From positions 620,001-684,000 of the forward strand of contig CBDFIN010000012.1 of the NCBI GenBank assembly GCA_965248135.1: a DNA stretch of 64,000 bases, given 5' to 3'. The DNA comes from SZUA-100 sp965248135 (GTDB lineage: Bacteria > Pseudomonadota > Alphaproteobacteria > Rhizobiales > Rhizobiaceae). Positions 26,422 to 35,983 of this stretch are shown here, in pieces. Within the stretch, counting starts at the first letter, position 1, and the number at the start of each line of letters is the position of its first letter. The position numbers and the translations under genes are program-made. The notes under the pieces are model-generated. The model saw nothing but the letters and a program-made list of their open reading frames with translations. It did not search any database and was not told where the DNA came from.

Positions 26422-27939
26422 TCACTCGCCCGCAGGATAATTCCAAGGCAACAGTTCGTCAATTTGGTTGATCTTGTGATCTGCAATGCGACCAAGAACA
26501 TCGGTGAGCCAAGCTTGGGGATCAATGCCATTCAGCTTTGCAGTTTCAATCAGGGTGAAGGCGATTGCCATGGCTTTGCCACCGTGCTCAGAACCAGCAA
26601 ACATCCAGTTTTTGCGGCCAAGAGCTACCGGCTTGACTGCCCGCTCACAGGTGTTGTTGTCCAATTCCAGGAAGCCATTGTCGAGATAGGGGCGGGTCTT
26701 CGGCATCCGGGTGAGTGTATAGCGGATGGCTCTGGCCAATGGCGACTTGCCGGAGATTTTGGGCAGTTGCGCATGTAGCCAAGCTTCCAGATCATCAAAT
26801 ACCGGTTTGGCCTTTTTCTGGCGAATAGCGACCCGCTCTGCGGGGCAACAACCACGGCCTTCTTTCTCGATGCCATAAAGTTTGGCTATGCGTTTGATGG
26901 CTTCCTCGGCAATGGCTGAACCCTGAGATTGTTGAACATCCACAAACTTGCGTCGAATATGAGCCATGCAGGCAACCTCTGAGGCTTTTTCTTCGCCGAA
27001 CACCCCATTGAAGCCAGCATATCCGTCCGCATGCACCCAGCCTTTGTAATTTGACAAATGGCGCACCGGATGTTCGCCCTTGCGATCAATCGTAAACTGA
27101 TACCAGGCACAGGGCGGGGCCTGACCATTCCATGGCCTCTCGTCACGAACATAAGCCCATATTCGTGCGGTTTTGGTGCGCTTGTTGCCCATTGTGTCAT
27201 TAGGTGCCAGCATCTTTATGGGAGTATCATCGGCAAACAGTGCCTGACCTTGCCGGATATGTTTGCCAATCGCATCTGCCAACGGTTCCAGCAAGGCTGT
27301 GGATTTTCCAACCCAGTCAGCCAGGGTCGAGCGATCCAGATCGATGCCTTCGCGCCCATAGATTTGGGATTGTTGGTACAAAGGCAAATGGTCACAATAC
27401 TTCGAGACCAGTACATGGGCCAGAAGCCCCGGTCCCGGTCGACCCCGTTCTATAGGTCGTGATGGCATTGGTGCCTGCAATATGGCCTCACAGCAAGAAC
27501 AGGCCATGCGCGGGCGGATGATTTTGTTGACGACAAAACGACCGGGGACATATTCCAGTTCTTCGGTGACATCCTCACCCAGTGTCTTCAGGCCTCCTCC
27601 ACACTTGCTGCAATTGTCGCCGGGGGTGAGAACCTGCTCACTGCGTTCCAGATGTTCAGGCAAGGGTTTGCGCTTTGGCTTGTTCTTCGGTTCGGATGCT
27701 TTAGACTGAGGAGCTGCAGTCTCCTCGCTCGCTGCTGCTATCTCTTCGTTCTCAACAAACAATTGAAGTTGTTCGAGGCTCTCGGATTTGCTGCCAAAGC
27801 GATGACGGTTGTGACCTGCAAGCTGGTGTTTGAGATCAGCAATCTTCAGGTCTCGGTTCTTCAACTCACTCGCCAGAAGTGTCACCATATCCTGAAGTTC
27901 TCCGGGATCATCGGGCAGCGATTCGAGGTTATTCAGCAT
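26422..27939 (-). CDS. tnpC: IS66 TnpC transposase
   Basis: 505 residues, complete. LKNRDLKIADLKHQLAGHNR is the coiled N-terminus, the zinc-finger-like segment is CSKCGG...CSCCE, and the DDE core has LFADDTPIKML, HADGYAGFNGVFGE, AHIRRKFVDVQQS and LELDNNTCERAVKPVALGRK. Nearly identical to the three-piece tnpC of element A. It still has its own right end but has lost tnpA, so transposition would need help. Confidence 0.92.
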   Translation of the reverse strand: MLNNLESLPDDPGELQDMVTLLASELKNRDLKIADLKHQLAGHNRHRFGSKSESLEQLQLFVENEEIAAASEETAAPQSKASEPKNKPKRKPLPEHLERSEQVLTPGDNCSKCGGGLKTLGEDVTEELEYVPGRFVVNKIIRPRMACSCCEAILQAPMPSRPIERGRPGPGLLAHVLVSKYCDHLPLYQQSQIYGREGIDLDRSTLADWVGKSTALLEPLADAIGKHIRQGQALFADDTPIKMLAPNDTMGNKRTKTARIWAYVRDERPWNGQAPPCAWYQFTIDRKGEHPVRHLSNYKGWVHADGYAGFNGVFGEEKASEVACMAHIRRKFVDVQQSQGSAIAEEAIKRIAKLYGIEKEGRGCCPAERVAIRQKKAKPVFDDLEAWLHAQLPKISGKSPLARAIRYTLTRMPKTRPYLDNGFLELDNNTCERAVKPVALGRKNWMFAGSEHGGKAMAIAFTLIETAKLNGIDPQAWLTDVLGRIADHKINQIDELLPWNYPAGE

Positions 27940-27948
27940 GGTGATTAT

Positions 27949-28213
27949 CTACCAGAAACGCCCCTGAAATGGAATCGTAACCGCGCAGAAATGCTCACTT
28001 TTGTTAAGAAAAGTATGGCTCGTATCCTGCCCATTCAACCGGTCTTTTAGTGGCCGCCATGTGCGTTGTGGAATGCGCCAGTCAATCCCCTCAAGCAGCA
28101 TCGCCAATTGTGCCGCCGTCAGACTGACTTTGCCATCCTTTGCCGCAGGCCACACAAACCGTCCGCGTTCAAGGCGTTTGGAGAACAGGCACGCTCCCTG
28201 GCTGTCCCACCAG
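27949..28213 (-). pseudogene. tnpB: IS66 TnpB, 5'-truncated and frameshifted at the end
   Basis: WWDSQGACLFSKRLERGRFV through LLEGIDWRIPQRTWRPLK matches the tnpB of element A. The first half is missing at the IS1380 junction. Compared with element A an additional A in the last codons removes the stop, so the frame runs on almost to the start of tnpC. Confidence 0.82.
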
Positions 28214-28354
28214 CCCGAATTATTCACCAGGCCTTTCAGGTTTCATCCGGGCGTGAAGGATTGGCCGTGTTGACGGCGGCGACTTGATCTAAACTTTGAA
28301 TACGCGTTGGGGGTTGATTGGGTGTGGTTTGACCTGCGGCTCATGCCGCGTTGA

Positions 28355-29689
28355 TTACGGGCTCTGGGCGTTGATGCGTCCCATCAACAAGACGAGCAAT
28401 TGACGGTGCGGGCAAGCCGTTGGCAGGGCAATTTTAATCCTCGATTTCAACTGTTCAATACGCACCGCGATTTTCAGGAATGTGCGCCGGATGGTCTCGA
28501 AGGTGGCGGTTCTAAACCGCGAACGTTTTGGGGCTGCCCCGCGCAATAATAATAACAGCCAGTAAGCACCGGTGTGCAGAAACAACCGGAACTGATTGGC
28601 TTCCCAGCGGTGGCAGGAGGTTCTGTTGGTGTAGAGTTTGTGTTCCTTGATCAGGTTTTCCATTTTTCCGCGTGCACAATAGACCTTCTCATAAAGATGC
28701 TTGGCCCGCCCTGGCAGATTGGTGACGATGAAGCGGGTATCGCTGCCCAATTTGGTTGCCTCAACACGGGCGATGACCTTGCGCTCCTTTGACCAGCTTT
28801 TGGCACCGTAACGAATTTGGAAGAAACGACGCACCTTGTCTTTGCCGCTCAATGCCCGACGAACAGCAACATCCTCACTCCATGGATGGGAGAGCGTCTT
28901 TAGCCTGTTGTTGCCCGGCAGGCCGAAGATGTAGAAACAACCGTGTTGCTCCAGAAGATCCATGACCTCTGGTGTTCCATAGTGTCCATCACCGCGCACG
29001 GTAATGACAGTGCGGGGCCAGTTGTGCCGGATACGACGAATGACATGGCGTAAAATCCGGGCTGCTTCCTCGCCCGAAGGCCGTTTGCCGGGCCGCAATA
29101 AAAAGCAAACCGGCTTGCCCGATGCAGCATCATAAATATGAATAGGCTGAAAGCAGTATCCTTGCGCATGGGTGTTGAACAGGCAAAGCTGCTGATCGCC
29201 ATATGTGCGGTCCGTGGTATCATCAATATCCAGAACAATATGACCAGGCACGGCGCTAAAACTGTCGCAGAACAGGTCAATCAGGGCCAACCCCATGCGG
29301 CCAAGCTCCCGCCAGGACGGCGTGTTTTCCAGCCGCGACAAGGTTGGCTGGGATGCTAACGCGCATCCACTTTCCGGCAGTCGCTCGCAGGCAATCTTCA
29401 GTGCCGGATCATGGCGCAACTCATCAAGGTCATCACAGTCTTCATAGCCGCAAGCTATTGCAAACATGCGGGTGCGGATCATGGTGGTCTGGGAATGGAT
29501 GGTGCGCCCCGCATCGCGCTCGTCATGCAAGCAGGAAGCAATCATACCGGCAAAGTTCAGCTTTCGCTCGATCTCGCGCAGTATCAACACACCGCCATCA
29601 GATGACAAAGCGCCACCATCAAACCGGGCAGATATTTCGTGCCGCCCTAAAGGTGACAAACCGGGGAGAAACAGGTTATCTTCTTGCAT
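28355..29689 (-). CDS. IS1380-family transposase (copy 2)
   Basis: 444 residues from the ATG of MQEDNLFLPG; an upstream in-frame ATG at 29743 would add 18 residues. Essentially the same protein as at 3095-4429, with the Asp motifs LDIDDTTD and VRGDGHYG. Substitutions between the copies are few and mostly silent, which shows recent spread. Confidence 0.9.
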   Translation of the reverse strand: MQEDNLFLPGLSPLGRHEISARFDGGALSSDGGVLILREIERKLNFAGMIASCLHDERDAGRTIHSQTTMIRTRMFAIACGYEDCDDLDELRHDPALKIACERLPESGCALASQPTLSRLENTPSWRELGRMGLALIDLFCDSFSAVPGHIVLDIDDTTDRTYGDQQLCLFNTHAQGYCFQPIHIYDAASGKPVCFLLRPGKRPSGEEAARILRHVIRRIRHNWPRTVITVRGDGHYGTPEVMDLLEQHGCFYIFGLPGNNRLKTLSHPWSEDVAVRRALSGKDKVRRFFQIRYGAKSWSKERKVIARVEATKLGSDTRFIVTNLPGRAKHLYEKVYCARGKMENLIKEHKLYTNRTSCHRWEANQFRLFLHTGAYWLLLLLRGAAPKRSRFRTATFETIRRTFLKIAVRIEQLKSRIKIALPTACPHRQLLVLLMGRINAQSP

Positions 29690-29771
29690 GGCGGGCCGGA
29701 TTTTCTGCTGAGGGTGAATGATCTTGTCAAACACCGAAATCATACGCTATTTCAACAGCTTGATCCATGCC

Positions 29772-31015
29772 CAGGGCTGTTCAACGCTAATTACTTGTAT
29801 CGGTAATCGAGCACTTTGGTGAAGTCGAGGGCGTTGCGCCATAGGGCGTCTGCGATGTTTTGTTCGCCGTTGGCACGCAGGATATTAAGGGCGAAACTGC
29901 GCGCTCTGGCGAAGATGCCAGGGTTGGTGCGAATGCGGCTGGCGTCCTCCAGCATCGTAACATCGCGGACATAATGATTTCTGTTCTCGATACCCCAGTG
30001 GTTGCGAATGGCTTGCGCCACTTTCTTCGCGCTGACGGGTGCGGAGCAGACATAAAAGCAGGTCTCCTCGCGACAGTTCCACATCCCGGTTTTGGCGCTG
30101 CGGAGAAATGTCACTCTCGTCACACGGATGATACGCACGATGAGCCCGTTCCAGCCGGTTTGTTTAAGCGCCTGAGCGGCATCGAAAACCTCGACAATGC
30201 GGGTCTCGACGCGCATGCGCTTGCCTCTGTCGATGGTTTCATGACGAGCCAGCGGCAGTTCTCTTTCGCCGACAGCCTCGATTATTCGCAGCAGACCGGG
30301 CTGATTTTCCTTAAGTTGAACAATGAGATGGCTTTTCGCCTCCCGGGCCGCCCGGAAAGTTTTTTTTAACAGTGCATGGCGTCCATCGTAAACAGCCGGC
30401 CGGTAAGCGCCAGCGCTTTGATCATCGCTTGCGCGGCGGGGATTTCGTTGCTCTTCTCGTCCACCTCCAGGTGTCCCAGGATCAGCGCGTCATCGACCGC
30501 AAAAGCGCTCAGAACATGGGCCGCCTTGCGGTCGTTAAAGGCATCGAAACTGTGCCGCAGCGTCTTGCCGTCAATCGCGACAACCGGCATCGCTTCCACG
30601 TCTTCACCCCGTTCGCTACCGCACAATTGCGCAGCATGGCGGCGGAAAACCAGCTCCACCTTGCCACCATCAAGCCCGTGCAGGATGGTTCGCACGGCAC
30701 TATAAGCCGGCGCGCGCTCCCAGCCGAAGCCGAATGCCCCATTGAGGTGCTCGCGATGAGCCTCGATGAAGCGATGGACCTTGCGATAGGACGTCGCCCC
30801 GGATAAAATCGCCAGGATCGTCGCCAGCATCACCGGACCAAGCTGCCATTTCTTGCCCTGCGCCCGGCGTGGGTCAGGGATCGTCGATAAAAGTTCCAGG
30901 AATTTCAATGTCATGAGTGCATCCTCCGAATCAAATACACTCCTATAGATTCAGACAAATACCGCTTTGGGAATCCCCCAGACAACCATCAAGCATTTAG
31001 CGTTGAACAGCCCTG
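29772..31015. mobile_element. ISAs1-family element, copy 2
   Basis: 1244 bp, same ends as copy 1. The target duplication is gatccatgcc (29762-29771 and 31016-31025). Within the host IS1380 this is the same site as copy 1 shifted by 2 bp, with ISAs1 in the opposite orientation. Confidence 0.92.
29791..30914 (-). pseudogene. ISAs1-family transposase, frameshifted (copy 2)
   Basis: Same two-part reading as copy 1: an N-terminal half at 30366-30914 and a C-terminal half to 29791, broken at the identical TAA plus 8-A run after FTMDAMHC. About ten substitutions distinguish the copies. The shared lesion predates their separation. Confidence 0.88.
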
Positions 31016-31062
31016 GATCCATGCCCGCCAGCTATATTAGGCACCCTGATGAATAATCCGGG

Positions 31063-31639
31063 TTAGCCAACCACCAAAGAGGCTTGCAAGCGGTGGATTG
31101 CTTGCAGCAAAAAATCTGGAACAGATTTTCTTTTCACCGGCAGAAAGATTGACACCTCGTCGCCCATCAGCGGGTGTGTTTATCGGTGTCTGGTCAAGCG
31201 TTGGGCGGAAGCCATCCGGCTTGATCCAGAACCCTACAGCACCCACTCGCTTCGCCGCACCAAGCCTGTTTACATGTTCGGCCAAGGGGTAAAAATCGAA
31301 TATCTCACTTTGCTTTTGGGTCACAAAACACCGCAAGCCACCATGGAATATCTGGGCATTAGCTTGCACCAGGCCCAGCAACTTGCCCTTGAGCATGATG
31401 TTTTTCGAAAGCCACAGGCCAGCGGGCGGCCTCGCAAATATCAAACAGCCAAGACAGGTCTTGCTGACACTTTTCTAACAGAAGCCCGACCGTTGGAAAC
31501 CCAAATCCTGAAACTCCCGTCATCGATTGAAAATCTGGAGCAAAAATTCTCGGATTTGCTGGAGATGAACAAAAGGCAATCTGACCTGCTTCACCAGTTT
31601 CTCGACAAATCCGCAAAACCCAATTTGACAAAGGACTAA
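31063..31639 (+). pseudogene. Tyrosine recombinase, C-terminal catalytic part, 5'-truncated by IS1380
   Basis: From 31082 the frame reads W-I region, GTDFLFTGRKIDTSSPIS, then VKRWAEAIRLDPEPYSTHSL followed by RRTK (catalytic Arg), LTLLLGHKTPQATMEYLGIS (His and Tyr) and a C-terminal coiled coil (LPSSIENLEQKFSDLLEMNK). The first catalytic Arg and the N-terminal domain are missing. It is a distant relative of the recombinases at 39083 and 48238. It lies directly upstream of the unrecognised gene cluster and may once have mobilised it. Confidence 0.82.
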
Positions 31640-31776
31640 GTCAAATGTCCCAAATGCCATATTATTGCAAAAACTCTCAATCGCCGGTGATGCTATTTTC
31701 GGTTTTCTGTCAAGAAAGTTTGACAAAATTCTGCCACTGGGTAGAAAATATAGATAACACTTTATCCCTTTTCAAA

Positions 31777-32274
31777 ATGGCGGAAAATTCTCTCGGCAAC
31801 GGCTTGTCAGAAGAAGCGGTTGAGGAAACCAATTCTGGAAAGAAGTTAGCCAACCCAAAAGTGGCAATGGCACTGGCCGCTGGGCTGACAGCGATGGCTC
31901 CGGCAGGAGCGGCATTGGCAGAGGATAATTCTGCAAAGGTGTTTCAAGTGGCCTCCACCACGTCTCAGCAGGTAGATTGCAAGATTATGGCTCGCAACTA
32001 CGACGGAACTGGCAAAGAAAAGATGAGGGTCTACTCAGATTGCCGAAATGGTGTCTTGGATGCCCAGATTGCCGAACAGGAAAAAGTGATTGCAGAACAA
32101 GTGCGCATCTTGGTCGCGTTGAACGAAATTCTCTCTGAACAGCAAATGCGTATTGATGAACAAGGGAGAATTCTCAATGATCTCGGTGAGGAACTCGCAC
32201 GAATTGTGAGTATCAACGGAAAACTCATTGTTCGAAGGCAACAAGCTGAGTCGAGGATAACGCAAGCTGCGTAA
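31777..32274 (+). CDS. Unrecognised exported coiled-coil protein
   Basis: I start at the ATG at 31777 (MAENSLGNGLSEEAVEETN). A hydrophobic stretch (PKVAMALAAGLTAMAPAGAA) ending LAED resembles a signal peptide or a single anchor, although it begins 27 residues in. The mature part has two cysteines (VDCKIMARNYDG and YSDCRNGV) and then a long heptad-rich helix (AQIAEQEKVIAEQVRILVAL, then NEILSEQQMRIDEQGRIL). The gene follows the recombinase remnant closely. A longer frame to 31645 exists but its sequence is not protein-like. No family recognised. AT-rich. Confidence 0.5.
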   Translation: MAENSLGNGLSEEAVEETNSGKKLANPKVAMALAAGLTAMAPAGAALAEDNSAKVFQVASTTSQQVDCKIMARNYDGTGKEKMRVYSDCRNGVLDAQIAEQEKVIAEQVRILVALNEILSEQQMRIDEQGRILNDLGEELARIVSINGKLIVRRQQAESRITQAA

Positions 32275-32407
32275 CAAACGGCTACGCTAAAAACTGAAAC
32301 TAACCAGATATTAGATAACATAGAACAATACATACTGGAAAACAGTTAGGCTAAACTTTTGATAAAATACAGTTTTTTTTGTATAATGGTCAAAGTTATC
32401 CTGTACC

Positions 32408-34090
32408 ATGGGTTTAGAAAATCGTGATATCAAACCTCAAAATCCACATCAAGACGATGATGGAAATGACGATAAACCTGGCTATCCACCACCAGGACAA
32501 AAGCAACGACTATCCAAGATTGCTACCAAAGAAGCTGCTCAAAAGGGCAATCCAGAAGCCATTTTGTCAGAGTTGGAGGGCAAAGAATCGCAGGATGTCA
32601 GAAAAACCCGCTTGGCAAAATTCGTATCTGAGAATTTTCCAGTTTGCCCACCGGAAAACATTAATTCGGCCGCAACAGAATGCCTTGACTATGAGGACCA
32701 AGCTCGAGAATTTCTTGATCCTGCTTACAAGATTACCAACGAAGACATTCCAGAGTTAAAGCCAAAAATTGCTAAACTTGCAATTGTTGAGAACAATCGT
32801 ACTGACATTCAAGATAACGCTGACAAAATCGCAGATGCCACTGAAAAGAAAGATGCCAATTCCGTTGTAATTTCAGCCAACAATGATCGGATCAAAGATA
32901 AAACCGAAAAAGTGGAAATTGCAGTCGGCAAAACTCCCAAATTGCAAAACTCCACTATAACCAAAGAAGCACAAGCCGAAACCGCTGAGGCAAAAAAATC
33001 CGTCGCTGAAAATAGTAAGAATTTGGCATTTCAAGACCAAGAAACTATTAAAACAGAATTCCCGAAATTAAAATCCAAACTCGGTTCCATTGGTGCGATT
33101 GAAGCGCTTATGGAAATGGTCAAAAGCCCGAAGGTTCGTGCCCGTTTGAACCGCATTCTTGGTGTAATCGGTGCTTTGCAAAATGCCATTCCAGGTAAAT
33201 CCAAAATCACCACCAAGCTATTGAACGCGTCCAACCTCAACTTGAATGCCAGCTCAATTACCAGCATTTTTGCTCATTTTGCTACCAGTGTGGATCATTC
33301 TTCTGAATACACCAAAGAGGAAAAGGTCAAAATCCATGCCACCTTGAAGGGTGAAGCCATCGCTGGATTTAACGCCACGGTCGGCGATATGGACAAGAGC
33401 CTGGATCGAACCCGAAAAATCTATGACCAGGAAACAGGAAAAGTCATCGGAGAAGAACCGGCCTTTGAGGGCGAGGAAAACGGTCTTGAAGTCCGTGATG
33501 GTGTGATCATTTATACCGACCATGGCCAAAAATACATGAAAAATCTCAACACCGGCGAAACCGCTCATTTGGCCGCCGGTGCAGCGCAGCAGGGGCACAC
33601 CCAGGCGATTTTGGACTATTGGGGAAGCCAGGAACCCTTGCTTGAAAAAGGAGTTGAGAAAATCTGGGGACATTCACTTAATCGTCCTGGAATTCCAACC
33701 GCTCAACAATTGCATAATTTTCAGTACTATCAGCAACTGCTGGAAGGTGGTCGCCGCAATCTTGATCCCACCGTGCAACGCAATCAGGAACAAAACCAGT
33801 TTGGAACCAAATATCTGTTTATTGCTCAATTCGGCGAAACCAGCCCCTATGGGCATAGTCAAGAACAGCAGGACAAAAGTCTCGCAAATCTTGGTATTAA
33901 GACAGACGGTCGAATGACCATCAACAATCCCGAGATTTTGGAAGAAATCGGCAATTGGTTAAACCAGAACCCGCTGTTTTTCGGAAAAGGCTCCTACAAC
34001 GCCCTGCAACAGCACTTGAACGAGCTGTTTCCTGGGGAAGTTGAGCCTCCTGATGCGGTTTCAACTGAGGAAGAAAGAAAAGTGGCTTAA
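32408..34090 (+). CDS. Unrecognised 560-residue protein
   Basis: Starts MGLENRDIKPQNPHQDDDGN. Residues 1-40 are polar and Pro/Asp-rich, so probably disordered. Residues about 60-330 are helical, with acidic-basic heptads (IVENNRTDIQDNADKIADAT, then KTEKVEIAVGKTPK). About 340-400 may be a beta domain (KIYDQETGKVIGEEPAFEGE, then VRDGVIIYTDHGQKYMKNL). The rest has aromatic-rich segments: QLHNFQYYQQLLEGGRRNLD, KYLFIAQFGETSPYG and LEEIGNWLNQNPLFFGKG. No signal peptide, P-loop or enzyme motif seen. It is followed 89 bases later by 34180-35055, in the same direction. No function is proposed. Confidence 0.55.
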   Translation: MGLENRDIKPQNPHQDDDGNDDKPGYPPPGQKQRLSKIATKEAAQKGNPEAILSELEGKESQDVRKTRLAKFVSENFPVCPPENINSAATECLDYEDQAREFLDPAYKITNEDIPELKPKIAKLAIVENNRTDIQDNADKIADATEKKDANSVVISANNDRIKDKTEKVEIAVGKTPKLQNSTITKEAQAETAEAKKSVAENSKNLAFQDQETIKTEFPKLKSKLGSIGAIEALMEMVKSPKVRARLNRILGVIGALQNAIPGKSKITTKLLNASNLNLNASSITSIFAHFATSVDHSSEYTKEEKVKIHATLKGEAIAGFNATVGDMDKSLDRTRKIYDQETGKVIGEEPAFEGEENGLEVRDGVIIYTDHGQKYMKNLNTGETAHLAAGAAQQGHTQAILDYWGSQEPLLEKGVEKIWGHSLNRPGIPTAQQLHNFQYYQQLLEGGRRNLDPTVQRNQEQNQFGTKYLFIAQFGETSPYGHSQEQQDKSLANLGIKTDGRMTINNPEILEEIGNWLNQNPLFFGKGSYNALQQHLNELFPGEVEPPDAVSTEEERKVA

Positions 34091-34179
34091 TCATCAATCC
34101 AACAAGCTCAAGGGCCGGTCAAGACACTTTGCGTGCTTGAATGCTGGATTTGCGGTAGAATACCAAGAAATACAATTGC

Positions 34180-35055
34180 ATGAAAATCTATTGGACAAAA
34201 GACAAACAACCCATTCTTGAATTTAGAAAAGGACTGTCACTGCTTGCCCTGAGCTCTTTCGTCCCTCAAAAATACAACCAAATTTTCGAAGCACGAAAAA
34301 AGTGGGCCAAACATTTCTTATACGAGTTGGAAATTTGGCTGGTTGATTTAAGGCTCTGGCAAAAGGTGCTTGAGACAGCAAAACTCGGAACGAAAGCAAA
34401 CCCGATAAAATTCGATTTTGCCGATGTCGATTTAGCGTTTTTCGGAATTCTGGATGGATCGGACAGTCTCGACTGGAAGAGAGCCGGGGAAATCTGTCAG
34501 TTCGTCGTTGATATGCAACATCAAAGGATCAAGCCTCAACCAGAAAAATTCCAAGGCCTCCTCAAGCAAGGCATGTCCATAAACCAGATCAGAGAAACCT
34601 TTACTGAGTTTCCAGATCATGAATCGTTTGAAAAAGGCCCCGGTAAAAAATCCACTGGCCGGTTTAGCTGGCATATTGCACGGGCTGATTTCTTCCCGGA
34701 TCAGGAAACTATGACATCAGAAAATCACGACTGGATACAGGCCTGGTTTCGAAGCATTGCCAAAGATGATCCTGGGTTTAAGAACCACAATAACTGGATC
34801 ACCGACCTGGCTCAGTTAGGGGTCGTTGATCCCGCCAAACAGGAAATCAAAGATGAGCGCATGGAGCAATGCCTGGCATTCATCAAAACCCAAATGGGCG
34901 AGAAACCGGATTATTTCAAATTGCTGAAACATCTTCGGGTGCTGGATAAATCGAAGATAGAACAAGCACAAAAACAAAAACTGGCCCAGGCGAAACAGAT
35001 TAAGGCTCGTCGGAAAAAATCCAAAACATCCCGTAAACGCAACCGGAAGAAATGA
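34180..35055 (+). CDS. Unrecognised basic protein, 291 residues
   Basis: Starts MKIYWTKDKQPILEFRKGLS. Mostly helical. It carries the local motif shared with the next two genes: WKRAGEICQFVVDMQHQRIK, then PQPEKFQGLLKQGMSINQI. A segment TGRFSWHIARADFF recalls TGKFTWSEAGYQ of the next gene. The C-terminal 35 residues are extremely Lys/Arg-rich (KARRKKSKTSRKRNRKK), which suggests nucleic-acid or acidic-partner binding. The stop overlaps the next start by 4 bases (ATGA at 35052), so the genes are coupled. No known family. Confidence 0.55.
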   Translation: MKIYWTKDKQPILEFRKGLSLLALSSFVPQKYNQIFEARKKWAKHFLYELEIWLVDLRLWQKVLETAKLGTKANPIKFDFADVDLAFFGILDGSDSLDWKRAGEICQFVVDMQHQRIKPQPEKFQGLLKQGMSINQIRETFTEFPDHESFEKGPGKKSTGRFSWHIARADFFPDQETMTSENHDWIQAWFRSIAKDDPGFKNHNNWITDLAQLGVVDPAKQEIKDERMEQCLAFIKTQMGEKPDYFKLLKHLRVLDKSKIEQAQKQKLAQAKQIKARRKKSKTSRKRNRKK

Positions 35056-35753
35056 AGTCCTATGGGGAATTTGTCGGAGGACTGATCGATAAGGGCAAAA
35101 CTAACACCCAAATTGCTCAAGCTATTTTGAAAGCCGAAGAGGCGGGAAAAATCACCATCCCTTTTAAAGTGTGGGCGGTATGCGACCGGTTTCGTATTTT
35201 GAACAATTCCGGCTGCAAAGATTTAAAAACAGCACTTGGGGATCAATTCAACGCCAATCCACCGGTGATGTTTTTTGATGAACCAAAATGGGTTCGTCAA
35301 TTTCGCCAGATTTTGCAATCCGAAGATCGATCATTCACCACATTGGAAAAACGTTCGACACTCCAACGGAAACTTTTGGAAAATTTCCCCCAGATCGATG
35401 ACTGGTTTGGCTCTGGAAAACGCCAGCATCTTCGAGACCTGAAAATATTGACAGGCAAATTCACGTGGTCAGAGGCGGGTTACCAGCACATGATCCAGGT
35501 ACTCAAAAAGGCACAACGTAAAAAGTGCCAGCCCCAGGCTGAGATTTTTCGCCTGTGGATAAATGGCGTGGCGGATATGGACGGTAAACTGCGAAAACGA
35601 GAGTTACCCTTTGACTGGCTTTTATGTGCCGATCACCTCACCCTTGCCGATCGGGTCAATGCCAGAAAAACAGCCGAAATGATTTTATCCAAAATCGAAG
35701 ACCGCCCGATCCGCATCAAAAAACCATCACAGCCGCACAAGTGCGCCAAATAA
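35052..35753 (+). CDS. Unrecognised protein, 233 residues, coupled to the preceding gene
   Basis: Starts MKSYGEFVGGLIDKGKTNTQ. Contains TGKFTWSEAGYQHMIQVLKK, then AQRKKCQPQAEIFRLWINGV, then ADMDG, which parallels the gene before and the gene after. The first 60 residues contain a possible HTH (GKTNTQIAQAILKAEEAGKI). The C-terminus is basic. No enzyme motif. Cytoplasmic. Confidence 0.55.
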   Translation: MKSYGEFVGGLIDKGKTNTQIAQAILKAEEAGKITIPFKVWAVCDRFRILNNSGCKDLKTALGDQFNANPPVMFFDEPKWVRQFRQILQSEDRSFTTLEKRSTLQRKLLENFPQIDDWFGSGKRQHLRDLKILTGKFTWSEAGYQHMIQVLKKAQRKKCQPQAEIFRLWINGVADMDGKLRKRELPFDWLLCADHLTLADRVNARKTAEMILSKIEDRPIRIKKPSQPHKCAK

Positions 35754-35983
35754 ACAAGATTCTAGCCTGGTTCCACGATCCACTCCAACGCGAAGAACTG
35801 CAATATCTCATCGGTCTATCCTGGTCAGTTTCAGCCACCGGGTATTTTACCAAATCCGACAAGCTAGAAAAAGCCATCACCTTTGCCACCCATCACCGAA
35901 AAAAATCGCCCGATTTTGAACTCCTAAAAGATTACATGCAGGGGTTGGTCGATTTTGAGGGACATGGAGAATTCCGGCAATGA
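35741..35983 (+). CDS. Small unrecognised protein with the shared motif, 80 residues
   Basis: Best start is the GTG at 35741, overlapping the previous gene by 13 bases. The reading VRQINKILAWFHDPLQREEL, ATGYFTKSDKLEKAITFATH, HRKKSPDFELLKDYMQGLVD, FEG aligns by eye with the repeat in the two preceding proteins. It could also be the displaced C-terminus of a longer protein after a frameshift at about 35740. Confidence 0.45.
   Translation: MRQINKILAWFHDPLQREELQYLIGLSWSVSATGYFTKSDKLEKAITFATHHRKKSPDFELLKDYMQGLVDFEGHGEFRQ

Larger units (their letters stand above)
26406..28213. mobile_element. IS66-family element C, truncated by IS1380
   Basis: The right terminus gtaagcgtcctg at 26406 is the same as that of element A (22880 in reverse). 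It holds a complete tnpC and the 3' part of tnpB and is cut at 28213 by the IS1380 end. tnpA and the left end are missing. Confidence 0.88.
28214..31062. mobile_element. IS1380-family element, copy 2 (interrupted by ISAs1)
   Basis: Ends are CCCGAATTATTCACCAGG at 28214 and the partner repeat ending ccggg at 31062. Contents are as in copy 1: transposase (28355-29689) and an ISAs1 in the leader (29772-31015). It joins the IS66 element C to a tyrosine recombinase with no target duplication, so one side has been deleted. About 60 bp between transposase stop and right end differ from copy 1. Confidence 0.85.

Noticed and set aside
31645..31776. Longer start of the exported coiled-coil protein
   Set aside because: The first 44 residues look like translated non-coding DNA and would bury the signal-like segment.
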